The notes beneath the pieces are model-generated. The model did not search any database, was not told where the DNA came from, and saw only the letters and a program-made list of their open reading frames with translations. From Mycocentrospora acerina (Eukaryota; Ascomycota; Dothideomycetes; Pleosporales): a stretch of 64,000 nt of DNA. The DNA is taken from assembly GCA_022701365.1 (NCBI GenBank), contig JAKUHH010000084.1, forward strand, positions 806,001 through 870,000, read 5' to 3'. Within the stretch, counting starts at the first letter, position 1, and each line of letters opens with the position of its first letter. The translations under genes were made by a program, and so were the position numbers. Of the stretch, positions 11,112 through 22,814 are shown one piece after another.

Positions 11112-12465
11112 ATGCTGTTGAATCATCTTGCCTCAGGGCTTCTCTTGGGCTGTTTTGCTTCGGCACTTCCATCAACCAAGCCCAGACAGGCGGCATCCAT
11201 CCTCCCTTTATCGACAAAAGGACGAGATATCATCGATGCGAACGGCAATATTTTCCATTACGTTTCGAGTAACTGGCCTGGTCACCAGGAGATTATGATC
11301 CCCGAGGGTCTTCAGCATTCCTCGGTGAAGGATATTGTGTCCTGGTTTCCAAAGTTCGGTCTAAACTCCGTTCGAATGACGTTTGCTATTGAGATGGTAG
11401 ACGACTACTACAGCAACAACCCAAACCAGACTCTTGAGAAGAGTGTGATCAACGCTCTCGGACAGACAAATGGAACAGTAGTGCTCAACCAGATTCTAGC
11501 GAAGAACCCACAGTTCACAAAGCAGACAACAAGACTGGAGGTTTGGGACAACGTTGCGAAAGAGCTTGCCAGCCAAGGTGTATTCCTTCATCTAGACAAT
11601 CACGTCAGCAAGGCGTTCTGGTGTTGCGGGGATGACGACGGTAACGGCTGGTTTGGCGAGAAGTATTTCGATGTCGAAAAGTGGAAGCGAGGTCTGGCTT
11701 TCATGGCTAAACACGTAAGTGCTGGAAAGACCCTTGTATTACTCAAAGGCTGATATAGATTAGGCGAAAGAAAACTGGCCCACATTCTCCTCTGTAGGTC
11801 TGCGCAACGAGTTGCGAGCTGCGAAGGTCGCGGAACCTGTTGATTGGTACACATGGTATGTCCATATGACGGCTGCCGCCGACGCGGTGCACACGGCAGA
11901 CCCTAATGCCCTTATCTTCTTCTCTGGGCTTTCTTATGATACCTACATCGACCCAATTCCCCTTGGAAAAACCTTGAGCGGTACCGCGGGCAAGCCAACC
12001 GCCAATAAAACTGCCAAATTCGTTCCCGACCAGTTCGCCTTCAAGAATAAGATTGTCCTCGAGATTCACAAGTACGATTTCGAAGGCACACAGGACAACT
12101 GCGATACGTTTATTAGCAAATGGTACGCAAAGGGCTTTCAGTCAGTCAACCCAGACGATCCAGCAACCAAGTACCTCTTCCCCATGGTGATTTCGGAATG
12201 GGGATTCATTCAGGATGGAGCATACTGGAATAAGACAACATATGCCAAATGCTTGATTGAAATGGTCAACAAGTATAAAGTAAGCTGGCAGCATTGGGAT
12301 CTGGCTGGTAGCTACTACCTGCAAACTCGACCAGGCAGGAAGCCAGCAGAGACTATCCAGGCGCTGGATGAGGCCTGGGGTCTGCTGAACTATAACTGGA
12401 CTGATGTCCGCTCTCCAATCACAGTCGAGAATAGTTTAGCCAAGATGGTGAATGCTTTGAAATAA
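11112..12465 (+). CDS. Secreted GH5 glycoside hydrolase (cellulase family)
   Basis: Exons are 11112..11714 and 11764..12465, with a 49-nt intron (GTAAGT...TTAG), giving 434 residues. The N-terminus is a signal peptide (MLLNHLASGLLLGCFASA), followed by a possible KPR processing site. The GH5 barrel follows: NSVRMTF (beta-2 Arg), HLDNH (with the conserved His), the acid/base glutamate in LRNE (Glu217) and the nucleophile in ISEWGF (Glu346). The first exon stops exactly between MAKH and AKENWPTF, where members of the family are continuous. GH5 enzymes retain configuration and cleave beta-1,4 or beta-1,3/1,6 glucans or mannans. The substrate cannot be told from these motifs. There is no carbohydrate-binding module and several N-glycosylation sequons. 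A TATA box and a shared promoter with GH88 suggest coordinated, substrate-induced expression. Confidence 0.92.
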
Positions 12466-13377
12466 GTGTTGTCTAAGGCATAACAACATGCCATTCTGTT
12501 GCGTTGAGATAAAAAGTAGTCACAATCTGAATATATATATATCTTTATGGAGTTGAAAGATTGACCACGTGTCCAGCGCTCCAATGTACATAGAAGCGCG
12601 TTGTTTCCGAGTATTAACGTGAAATAGGTAACACAAAATAAAATAAATTTGTGAATTTCCAATAATTTTTTTAGTATAGTTTTAGTAACCGGTGTTGTCA
12701 CATGAACGACAGATGACGGAGTAGAGAGTGAGAAATTGCCCATATCGTGATTCTTTGTCTCTGCTCAACGCGACACACCTATGGTTGGTATACAGCATTG
12801 AGCAGTTGGCGACAATGACGATAGGGACCATGATGTGATGACGAAAGGGTGCAGCGAGCATGATTCAAATTGTCAGTGCCCGCTGGTGCGCTAGTCTGTT
12901 GTTAGTGTACTCAGACATGGGCACTCCCGCCACCCAGCCATCTTACATAATGTCGGTACAAGAACACCATGTCGTACCACCTATTGTCATAATAGCATGT
13001 GTGACTCCAAGTCCACTTAGCGCTAGGCCTTGGCTCGACGGTCTGAAGGGTGCAAAGACGAAAGTCTTTCAGCTGATCCTGTGCTGTTTGCACGACTAGA
13101 GGTTATTCGGGCGCCGGGGTATCTCTCTCCACGTCTTTCGTTCGTGGAGGTTTTTACCCCAGGTATTCTTCCCCGCTCATGACCAACCCAAAATGGCAAT
13201 ATGCCGATGCCCGCCGCTTCTAGCGACGCCTTCGCTTGCCAGCCTCAACATTGAGGGATAGATGGGTGGATTACTTATTGAGGTGTTGATCGTCAGCAAC
13301 TGTTCTTCTTAACCACGAGAGCTCTTCTCTCTGTTACACTCGCCAATCTATTGCACTTAAAACGAGTGTGAACAACA
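12466..13377. other. Intergenic, 912 bp: GH5 3' end and MFS promoter
   Basis: The region is AT-rich just after GH5, including a short TA run at 12531-12541, and more mixed toward the MFS start. No convincing gene is seen. A 79-codon open frame at 12860-13099 has no recognisable features. Confidence 0.6.
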
Positions 13378-15365
13378 ATGGCGACGGCTACACAACCCAG
13401 GGAAGAGACTTCAGGTGTCTCGGCCAGAGCTGGAGAATTCGATACCACATATATAGCACCCGCAGATGCTCCTAAGCGCTCACCATGGAAGGCCTGGATG
13501 TACCTTTGGGAATGGTACCCGAAACACTATTCCAAGGAAGAGCGGACGCTGTTGAGAAAGATGGATGCTTGTCTACTCACTTTCTGCTCGTTCATGTGTG
13601 AGTAAATTCAATTTCACTTAGTCAGACACCAAGGGAACTTAGTTTCGCTTGAAGTGAATAGCAAGTTTTTTTCCGTAGCTGAAAGGCTATACTACACCAA
13701 ACTGTAAACTTTAAGGCTACTTCCCGTGTAAGGTCTCGCATACGAACAACATCGCTGACATGCCTAGTCTTCCTCAAATGGCTCGACTCATCAAACATCA
13801 ATAATGCCTACGTCTCCGGAATGAAGGAAGAGCTGAAGCTCAACGGCAACCAGTACTCACTTTTTGGAACTTTCTATAATTTGGGATACCTTGTCTTCCA
13901 AATTCCTTCACTGCTGTTGCTCTCTCGACCCAAGATCGCAAAATACTATCTGCCAACCATGGAAGTCCTATGGTCCATTGTTACTTTCACGCAATCGCAA
14001 GTCCGAAATGAGCATGATATATACGGCACTAGATTTCTCCTCGGTCTACTTGAGACCCCAGTCGCATCGGGTACGACTTATGTGTTAGGTTCATGGTACA
14101 GGCCCGAGGAAGTATTCAAGCGTACGGGTGTGTGGTATATATCGAACAATATCGCAGTGATGTTTGGTGGCTACCTCCAGTCGGCTGCATATACCAATCT
14201 TAATGGGTAAGAATATTCTTTCATACCGTCCTCGAGTGCTGGGGGAGGATTACTTTGATTCAATAGACGACCAAACTCATGCGCCACACCAAATCATCCC
14301 AACGTCGGGTGATGCTTTAGCCACCATATACTGACTTGACAACAGCGTAAGAGGAATGGCAGGCTGGCGCTGGTTGTTCATAATAGATGGAATCATCAGT
14401 CTTCCCATCGCTCTTGCTGGGTTTGCCATCTTCCCTGGTCTACCATCATCCGCAAAGCCCTGGTGGCTGACTCCTAAGGAGCACCAGCTTGCAAAGCAAC
14501 GAATGCTGCATGCAGGAATTGCCCCTAGTCAAAAACTTAGCTGGGGTATCATAAAACGCACTCTTCGACGATGGGAGTTCTACTTGGGTGTCCTCGCCTA
14601 CACTTTGTAAGTTTTCACCTTCTGTATGGCCATCTAAACCGGTACTAATGAAATCTCAGCTTTCTGTCCTCATCTTACCCCCACGGTCAAATGGCCATCT
14701 GGCTGAAGGACCTTGCGAAAAAGCATCCTGGAGCATACACCATCCCCCAGATCAATACGATCCCAACCGGTGCACAAGGCGTCTCCGTCGTGACCGCATT
14801 GCTAGCAACTTCACTCTGCATGATCTACCCACTTTGGTCTATCTTCTCGATCGTCCAAACTATCTACATTTTTGCTAATATCTGCCTTCTCGCTTGGTTC
14901 ATACCCAAGGGTCTCCACTGTATGCTGCCTCCTCCAGTCCTCCCGTACTATTATACTGACATGATTGCAGTCGCATGTTACTATCTTCTCGGCGTATCTG
15001 CCGCCGTAACCCCCATTCTCATGCCCTTCATCAACATGGCCATGCGCGACGATTCCGAAGCGCGCGCTGTGACTGTTGGAGCCATGCTTACGGCTGGCTG
15101 GGCTGTATTCTCCTTCTACCCCATCACTGTATTCCCCATCCTTGAAGGCCCCCGCTGGACCAAGGGTTACTCTGTGAATATTGCGTTCATAGTTGGGTGC
15201 TGGATCACCTTTTTGGTTTCGCAATACATGTATTTGAAGAGCGAGAGGAAGAAGCAAGGGCAGATGATTGGGGCGGTAGCAAAGGATGAGGAGGATGGTA
15301 CGGGGTCGGATTACGACCAGAAACATACGACTGAGATCAAGGAGATTTCTGATGAGAAGAAGTAG
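13378..15365 (+). CDS. MFS transporter of the Dal5/TNA1 anion-cation symporter family
   Basis: Exons are 13378..13597, 13768..14206, 14346..14606, 14660..14919 and 14971..15365, giving 524 residues. The introns are 170, 139, 53 and 51 nt; the last is in frame and contains no stop, and removing it gives GLHFACYYLLG. This is a plasma-membrane permease of the allantoate, nicotinate and pantothenate group. Supporting segments are a cytosolic N-terminus with WMYLWEWYP, then LDSSNINNAYVSGMKEEL between the first helices, RFLLGLLETPVASGTTYVLGSWYRPEE (helix 4 and loop), and GWRWLFIIDG, a signature of this family. About 12 helices are expected. The transported compound is unknown, but placement after two carbohydrate-active enzymes makes a small acid or sugar acid a fair guess. 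The C-terminal tail is charged. Confidence 0.88.
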
Positions 15366-16690
15366 AAAGGCCTGATTGGGAGTGACTTAAATGAGCGTTT
15401 GTTAGGGACAATTTTGTGTAACTTGAACATCATCATGATTATGAATTTACTCTGATAATTTGTGAAACTACTCACGCTATCGAGGGTAACAGTGTCAATC
15501 TCCTCTTGCTGTCATGTGCAGCATAGAAGGGAGCAGTTTTATGTGCATAATCCAAACCTCCTGTACTCTCCAAGATGTATGTAGAGTAACTCAATTCTCT
15601 TTGCGCTTGTAGATAGTGTATCTATGGACGTGCCTAACAAATTGCTATGAACGAAATTTTACAATGAAGCCATATTTCTCTGCAAAAAACAAGAGCTTTC
15701 CATAATTAACAAACCCGTTGTAATCTCCAACATTCTACGTTTACATGCGTTCTTCAGAGTCTTACCAGATTGTACGATTTACACAATGCGTTGCTATTTT
15801 CGGCTTCTGCCGCCCTGTGAGCGATGCAATCTCACTAGACCCACCGCTGCATACCGCTGAACCACTAGACCTCAGCTCACCCATCAGCTTTCTCGCTCCA
15901 CCACCCCACCAAACCAAAAAGCAAACAATCCGAAACGTACAGATCTGAGAAATCTCGTCGAAGGATCTGAAACACACCCCTGTCCACATGTATGATCGCC
16001 CTCCCAAACCGTCACCTTGCAGTCTTGCCGCGTCCCATGACTGTCAATATATTGATGGCGAGAAGACGCGTTCAGCCTGATTGAGAAGGCTGGTGGAAGC
16101 ATAATGGAAGCCTGGAGAACACCGGACTTCCATTTTTGAAGACGTGCATATTCGTGCAATCGATGCGCTAGGTATCATGATGGAGCTAAATATAGAGCTT
16201 GAATCTGCCCACATGGCACTGCAGCCTTATCGGATCTGGTACTGTGCATTTGATCGGGAGAGTGATCAGGTAGGGGTCAGAGAGGAAGTCGGATGGTGTG
16301 GAAGAGTGGTGGAAGGATACGAAACGTGTCGATCAGACAATGCTGGACCTGGCGTTTGATGTAACGTTGGTATCTGTAAGATATTTTGGTGTTTGGGAAT
16401 CAAGCATTGAGACTTCGAAGTCGAGGGCTCTTACGGGTGTCGCGTTTTATCGACGGAGAGTGGGATAAATGCAAAAGAACTTCTCGAAAGACTGAGTATC
16501 ATATGGAGATGGCAGTATGTACATGGGTAATCTTGATAATCATACACTGCAAATACCTATACAAACAATAAATCCTATATGTACACACCGAAATTTTGCC
16601 TGTAAAATCCATCTATCCCGTATTCCAGTTAAAACGCCGCAAAAGTAGCAGTCAACGTGGTTCCCTCCAATTATTATCGCTACAATTATC
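15366..16690. other. Intergenic, 1.3 kb, convergent
   Basis: This lies between the 3' ends of the MFS (+) and HET (-) genes. Several open frames of 60-90 codons are present on both strands, none with recognisable domains, codon bias or splice-consistent extensions. I see nothing else in it. Confidence 0.6.
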
Positions 16691-18922
16691 TTATGACGGC
16701 CCATAGACACGATGGTTCCTTACATCAACTTCCCCAGCCCTCGCCAGCGACACATTAAAATTTCCATCGCCAAAAACTACCCCTTTACTCTGTAATGTCC
16801 AGCTTACAGTCGGTTTTGGACTCCCTGTGAAAGGATTCATACTCGTCAGAATCCAGCCTCTCGCGAGGCTATCGTATTCCGCACCCTTCACTGCATCAGG
16901 TACAGCGATTAGGAGCGTTTTTGAGTGCTCAAAAGGTGCGAATGTGAGCGCTTTTCCGCTGTACGTGTTGGAAAAAGATGTATCAAAAGCTTCGGACGAC
17001 GAATATGTGGGCGCAGAGATGATTAGAGGACCATGAGTACGTTCTGTTGCGCCAGAAGCCCACGATATACCGGATGATATTAATGTTGATACAAAGTTGA
17101 GGAGAAGACAAAGTGCGGTTTGTCCTTCGGTGAGAAGGATGTAGTTCTGGATGATAAGTTGTGGATTTAGTAACATCTCGATTACGTGTGGTTCGAGTCT
17201 TGGGGAATGTGGCCCCTGAAGCGAGGAAGACAACTCGATCAGCCATTGTGGCCCGCACTCAAGTATGCAGGCAAGTGTTTGAATGTAAATATTTTGCATA
17301 GCAAGTGCTCGTGGATGGTTTGGTGATTGCCAGTAGTTCCACATAGGGGAGCTTTGAATTTGGTACTGCATGCAAAGGTCGATCATTACCCGAGCTCGAG
17401 CTATGTATGTTGGGAAGAGAGGGTTTGGTTGTGTGCGGTGTGGAAGGTCGAGAAACACAAGGTCTAGCTGCGCATACTCGGCTCGGCCATCTGACGCCTG
17501 TGTAATCTGACCCGCGTTTCTCGAGAATCGAGAAGGTATAGGTCTACTGAGATTGACGTCCAGGTTCGTTGGCCGACTGAGCCAGGATACTGATCCATCA
17601 TGGAGGCGCAATGGCGTACCAGTCGTGCAGAGAGAAACCGGATCACGCGCCGCCAGACCAACAAGGAGTAGTGATCTAAAACATTCATCTTCCAAGTTTG
17701 GTCTTTGAAGGATGTTTGCAGGAGCAAGAGCCAGAGGCAGCCCGGAAGCATTTAAAGCTATGCACGTCTTATCCCGGTTAGCATCCAGTCTTCGTAGATA
17801 TTCTGGCAGTCGTGGATTGCCTCCAGCGTTCATGCTAAACACCTCCGCGATTGTGGGTACAAACGATACCGCTTGTGGGGTCGGAGTCTGTGGGGTATCA
17901 GGCCTTTGCATAGCAGAACCTGTTCCGCCAACTGTAGCGACTCGCTGGTGGAAGAATTTTAGTAGATCCCGTATCCTCATTTGTGTTGCAGGAACAAAGG
18001 TGTTGAGTTCACTGGCGAGGACCAGCATGTGTAGGAAGAATGCTCCTGTAAACCGTATGACTGTTTCAGCGTCTTCTTCATATTGCGGGTAACTCGGAAG
18101 AAGAAAAACATGATTTTGTCCCATTTTCATTTCGTGCGCGCACCATGCTCGCTCAAACCATGCCGAGCTAAGGATACGCTCGAACAGAGACCGTAATGGA
18201 ACAAACTGATGCATAAATGGCGGGTGCATTCCAAAGTGTGGCTGTTGATCAAACGGTAGATCTGAACGGTTGTACTGTTCGACGTAGTACTTCAGACATT
18301 GTGTCTCTTCTGCAGTCACAGCGACATCGTCCAATGCTACAACAACGGCTCTTGCGTTCCGGTAGATGGTGTCAATAGCTCCAATCGTGATGCCTCTTTC
18401 TGCTTCGTTTGGCTCGATGCAGACCTGGTCGAACCAAAGCCCCTCCCCAATCCCCCGCTCTGTCAACACAGCCTGGAAGATAGAGCTTCTCATTGGTAAA
18501 TGGAACTCTTCTGTCTCCTTCATCCAGCCGAAAGGTAGGTCTCCTAGAGGTGTTACAACCCTCCTTGATGTGTCTCGGCTAACTTTGTTGCAGTAGCTCA
18601 GGGCAATGTATCCAGTTTCGGCGCCATGGTAGTCGATATCGTTGATCAACCGAAATGAGAAAGCGGTGTCCACATGACTTTTAGGAATAAAATCTTTCGC
18701 AACCGATGGAGCGAGTCGACCTAAATCCGAGAGAAGAATGTTCGCATCGATATCCTGCCTCGAAGGTGATGAAGGTGGAAGCTGCGGGTTGGAAAGGAGG
18801 ATTTCTCGCGTTGGAGATTTGACGAGCCGCGCATTGAGATTCGACATATCCAAGTCATCATCGCCAATCTCCATAAACTCGCAGTGACCAGCACGGGAAA
18901 AGAAATGAGATTGTGAAGCCAT
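16691..18922 (-). CDS. HET-domain protein (heterokaryon incompatibility family)
   Basis: A single exon of 743 residues starts from the ATG at 18922 (MASQSHFF). An in-frame ATG at 18997 would add 25 residues. The HET domain lies roughly in residues 95-280: YIALSYCNK, GLWFDQVCIEPNEAERG (the family's LWIDxxCINQ..ER block), IDTIYRNARAVVVALDD and SAWFERAWCAHEM (W..R.WT.QE block). In known members this domain drives programmed cell death after non-self recognition, and many fungi carry dozens of such genes. The usual SYxWG is changed to SYCNK, so Trp-Gly is lost. The C-terminal 450 residues have no recognised NACHT, WD40 or ankyrin repeats. The partner gene and trigger are unknown. Confidence 0.85.
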   Translation of the reverse strand: MASQSHFFSRAGHCEFMEIGDDDLDMSNLNARLVKSPTREILLSNPQLPPSSPSRQDIDANILLSDLGRLAPSVAKDFIPKSHVDTAFSFRLINDIDYHGAETGYIALSYCNKVSRDTSRRVVTPLGDLPFGWMKETEEFHLPMRSSIFQAVLTERGIGEGLWFDQVCIEPNEAERGITIGAIDTIYRNARAVVVALDDVAVTAEETQCLKYYVEQYNRSDLPFDQQPHFGMHPPFMHQFVPLRSLFERILSSAWFERAWCAHEMKMGQNHVFLLPSYPQYEEDAETVIRFTGAFFLHMLVLASELNTFVPATQMRIRDLLKFFHQRVATVGGTGSAMQRPDTPQTPTPQAVSFVPTIAEVFSMNAGGNPRLPEYLRRLDANRDKTCIALNASGLPLALAPANILQRPNLEDECFRSLLLVGLAARDPVSLCTTGTPLRLHDGSVSWLSRPTNLDVNLSRPIPSRFSRNAGQITQASDGRAEYAQLDLVFLDLPHRTQPNPLFPTYIARARVMIDLCMQYQIQSSPMWNYWQSPNHPRALAMQNIYIQTLACILECGPQWLIELSSSLQGPHSPRLEPHVIEMLLNPQLIIQNYILLTEGQTALCLLLNFVSTLISSGISWASGATERTHGPLIISAPTYSSSEAFDTSFSNTYSGKALTFAPFEHSKTLLIAVPDAVKGAEYDSLARGWILTSMNPFTGSPKPTVSWTLQSKGVVFGDGNFNVSLARAGEVDVRNHRVYGPS

Positions 18923-19799
18923 GGAAAAGTACATTACACAAAGGTATCGACTGAAGGAATGAAATTGTTGGATGGTGTGGCTGTCTTCCTCGGCCACCTG
19001 ATGTTATACATACCCCTCTCGAGGACCCCTGTCACTTCCTCACTGCCCGACATCACGCAGCACAAGTTCGTATCCATAACGCCCAAGACATGACAGGAGC
19101 GTGGCCTGCATGGTTGTTGTCGCGAGGCTAGCAATGTCAAAAACGTCTCTGCACCGATTGTCTGTGCTCGCAGTTCGAGGAAGGCCAGTTGCAGGGTTGT
19201 GATCGAAGTCGCTAGAACACAGGAGTGAAGTGCAGGGGAAGGCGAACCGGAGGGTTGGGTTCGGTCTGTTTCGCATACGATGAAGCACGGGCCCACCGAC
19301 ATATCTGCACAACGGTATTCCAGATGACGTCGGGAAGGGAGGTGCCGATTTGACTTGGAAAAAGAAATATGAACACTTGAAACACCACGCACACCCCCAT
19401 GGCCCAATCGAAGCGCACTAGAACGTATGGAAGGTCAAAAGAAAACATAAAATGCAAGTATCCTTCATTTTAATCCGAGCTTTGCCGGCCGAAAAGATCG
19501 TGATTCGTTGTGGAGCATTTTCTGCTAATGAGCAACTTCTGAGATGCGCAAAAATAGACTCATTGATTCCACGATTGATGGAATACATGTTAAAAAAAAT
19601 GGAGACGCCTTTGTGTATTCTTCAAGATTTGTCCACCCATGCCTCAGGACGAGATCAGCAAGCCAGGCAACGTTCCTCACACTGCTAGGCTATGTCTGTT
19701 TCATCGAGCCTGAACCTGATTCTCTAACGAGCCTCATTATCTCGCCGAATCCTGCACCATTGCGCCACCTCGCTGACGATCTAACAGAAAAAGGACATC
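18923..19799. other. Intergenic, 877 bp: HET promoter and USP 3' flank
   Basis: No supported gene. Frames of up to 157 codons exist on the minus strand (18934-19407), but they overlap the promoter of the HET gene and have no recognisable protein features. Confidence 0.55.
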
Positions 19800-21839
19800 T
19801 CAATCAATCTTAGCATTGGCCAATCGGTCGCTAGGGTTCGCGAGGACGTTGGACATGCGAACGTTTTGCCGCTTGTACTTGCTGTGTTTCCTAAGCCGTT
19901 TACGCGCGACCATGACTGGCACTGAAGATTTGGTTACGAGGTAATTACTGAAGGAACCAAGCAATACACTATCAAGGGGTTAGTATCGTGCATATTTGAA
20001 GAGTGAGAAGGACGTACCCTTTCAGGGCACTGCGGCCTCTAGAGCCAAGGATGACAAGAGTCGGCTCAAGGAAGTCAATCTGATATGTATCTGTCAGCCA
20101 CACACGCGCCAACGTATCAGTGATGTCGAGAATCTTACCACTTCCGTGATCATGTGCTTCGGACTCTTGCAGTGAAACACCTCGACAACGACCCGGGCCT
20201 GTAGTCGAGTCTTCCTGAGTAGTTTGACAACTCGATCAGAGACTTCTACAGCAGCTTGGTACCTTTCTTTCTCTGCCTTTCCCATTGCCTTGATGTCTGC
20301 CTCAGTAGCCATTATTGAGTTCGACAAAGCAGAGAGCCCATGCTTCCCAGATGTAGTCGACATACTGCCATGATCAGACAAAGTCCGCTTTAGTGCATCA
20401 GATTCCAGTCTCCCTGTCGTGCCTTGGCTGACAGGAAGTCCTGACGCGTCGGTCGTAGCCATGCCAACTTCTTCGTCGACAGCATATACAGCCAGCAGTG
20501 TGTCGCCGTCTCTCAGCACTGTACCAATAGTCCATTCAAGAGCATACGCAGCCTCGTCACTAAGGTCTGTAGATACCAGATACACACGCTGCCGCCGTAG
20601 CCCTTTGTGAGCTTCGTCTGCGAATTGACTATAATCACCACGAATTATCTGCCTTACACATCGATGTGCCTCAGGACTTGACTGGATGGGTGATATGTTC
20701 AAAGTGAGCTGCTGTGCTGACCTAATTTCGGCAAGATGATCCTCGGTATCGGAGTTCATCGGCGATGAGACGGCCGAACCCCCTTGGTCGAAACTGGTGT
20801 GCGGATGAACGACTCCTGAGGAAGTTCTTCTGACCATGCGCTCTCCATTAGGTCCAGTCACATTCACAGCAGGCGAGAGCAGCGTTCGGGCCTTGTAAGA
20901 GGTCGCAACATCCCTGCCTTGAAACAAATCAGCTCACAGTTAGAGGACTTGTGTAGAGGTCAAAAACTTACCTTCTTTCTTGGCTTGATCCAACAAGCCC
21001 TGTGCGGTCACAATCTCCCTTCCCATTGTATCAGTGCCACCAGATTCGGTCCTGGTACGACGCCTGCCTCTCTCCTTTTTCTTTGACGCGTTGGTGATAG
21101 CACTTGCACTCCAGCCATCATCCCAATCAGAGCTATCAGAGCCGTCGTCGCTACTTTCCACTACGGCGCTGTCGTCGCCGTCTTCGCCATCGTCGTCTGT
21201 GTTTAAACGCACACCTCCGCCAGGTGCTGAGGCCGTTCCTATAATGAGATCTGAATCCTTACGACCCGGAACCGAAGATAGACTGCCAGCGTCTGAGGGT
21301 TTACGATCCGCAGTGTCCGTGTCGAGAGTTTTGCTCACATCTGTCGAAGATGTATGAACCAAGTTTGTGCGGGTTGGCCTTGTTCCCGGAGACACAGATC
21401 TATCGGGTCCCGGCGAACCTGATTTCGACCTTCTGCCTAGAGAGTCGCTCAACGAACTGTGCCGGTTTTTGCTGCCCGAGGACCCTAGAAACCCAGCTTG
21501 GTTGCCGTATACAGACGACATGGCTCGGGGTTTGGACGCAAGATCTTTCTTGCCGCCTTGGGCTCGTGCTTCGATTGAGGGCATCATATCGAATTTGAAA
21601 GCTGTCTCGGGATTGATTCTGCGGGGAGACGACGGCATAGCGAAAGGAATACCAGTGCTGCCCCTGCTAGAACTGCGGCGCTGGCCTGTACTGTCAATGT
21701 CGAGCATGCCGCGTATGGGCGAGGCAGGGCTGCCCGCGCGTGCGCCAAGATACGGGCTTTCAGGACGACGGCCAATGCTCTTGTTCCTGCCCTGGACCTC
21801 CTTCATCTCCGCATCAATTGCAGCTTCGAGAGACGCCAT
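19800..21839 (-). CDS. Universal stress protein (UspA fold) with long disordered N-terminus
   Basis: Exons are 20972..21839, 20139..20917, 20018..20079 and 19800..19968, with introns of 54, 59 and 49 nt, giving 625 residues. The first 390 residues or so are Ser/Pro/Asp-rich and predicted disordered, with many SP and RxxS sites and an acidic run around DDDGEDGDDSAVVESSDDG. The Usp domain covers about residues 395-600: RVYLVSTDLSDEAAYALEW (beta-1/helix-1), then LLAVYAVDE, RLQARVVVEVFHCKSP, LVILGSRGRSALKGVLLGSFSNYLV and SSVPVMVARKR. The GSRGRS...GS..N segment is the ATP-binding loop G-x2-G-x9-G(S/T). The two small last exons carry that loop and are easily missed. The domain organisation is common in filamentous fungi, but the physiological role is largely unknown. 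An in-frame ATG at 21839 has a good context. Confidence 0.88.
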
Positions 21840-22814
21840 GGCTTCGGTGGTTGTCCGGTCTGAGCCGCGAAAGTCGGTGTACTAGCAATCGCGTGTTTGG
21901 ACGCGCGTGAAGCGTGTTGAGGCGTAGTGGTTTTCGCGAAACGTGAGGTGTAGCGAAGGGGGTCGCAGTCGCGGGGTAGCCTGAGTGGGGTAATTGAGGA
22001 CCGGACTGGCGTTTGTGCCTGTTGCGCCAGCAGTCCGATTAATTGTCGCGCGAAAAGGATGTGACAATGCCTGCCGCTAGCTGTGGAGTGAGCGCGTGAC
22101 GTATGGTTTAGTATCAATGCAAGCCGTGTGGTGGGCAACCGGAAAGCTGTGACCGAGGGCGATGACGGGCCGAACCGTGTGTATATGCGGCCGAAATGGA
22201 AGAATGGTGCCTAGCCGCTGTCGGAGAAGAGATTGTTCCCAAGTAAGTTTATGGAAGCAGACGACATGTGGAAGAAAAACGCAAGGGCGCGAGAGCAGCA
22301 AGTGACCCAGGAACAGTAAGCGCAATACGATGCGTTGTGGGTGCTCTAGTCTAGGCGGTCACAGCGGAACGATGCTACTGACGCTGGAACGCTCTTGGCC
22401 CTTGGCGCATGAGATATGTTGTAGCAAGCGCTCGCAGAACCTGTTCACGCCATAGGAGCAAGGTATAGACCTGTGTGCAGTTGCCCATTGGGCCATCTGC
22501 AATATCTCTGCATTTGTTTTTTGTCTCCAGCATGCGTAGAGGCCGGTAGATGTTTGGAGAATTAAGGTGACGTCGGCAAACTAACTTTCACATGACGACT
22601 GCATCAGCGGCGGCTAGTGAGGTGGCTGTGTATGATCTGCTGTGGAGTTCTCCACTCGTGAGTCTGGCCAAGGCAGAACAACAGGGAAGGCATTCCAAGC
22701 TCAAGATATCGGACAAGCAGTTTGTGGAATTCCACATAGGGTGCAGATTTTACAGATTGTAGTTGTTTACAGATATTTTACTATTCTAATTCCTTCCCTC
22801 TTGCCGAACCTTGT
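21840..22814. other. Intergenic, 975 bp: USP promoter and uS7m 3' flank
   Basis: There are no supported genes. The part next to 21840 is the promoter of the stress protein. Small minus-strand frames at 21882-22325 have an unusual composition and no domains. Confidence 0.55.
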
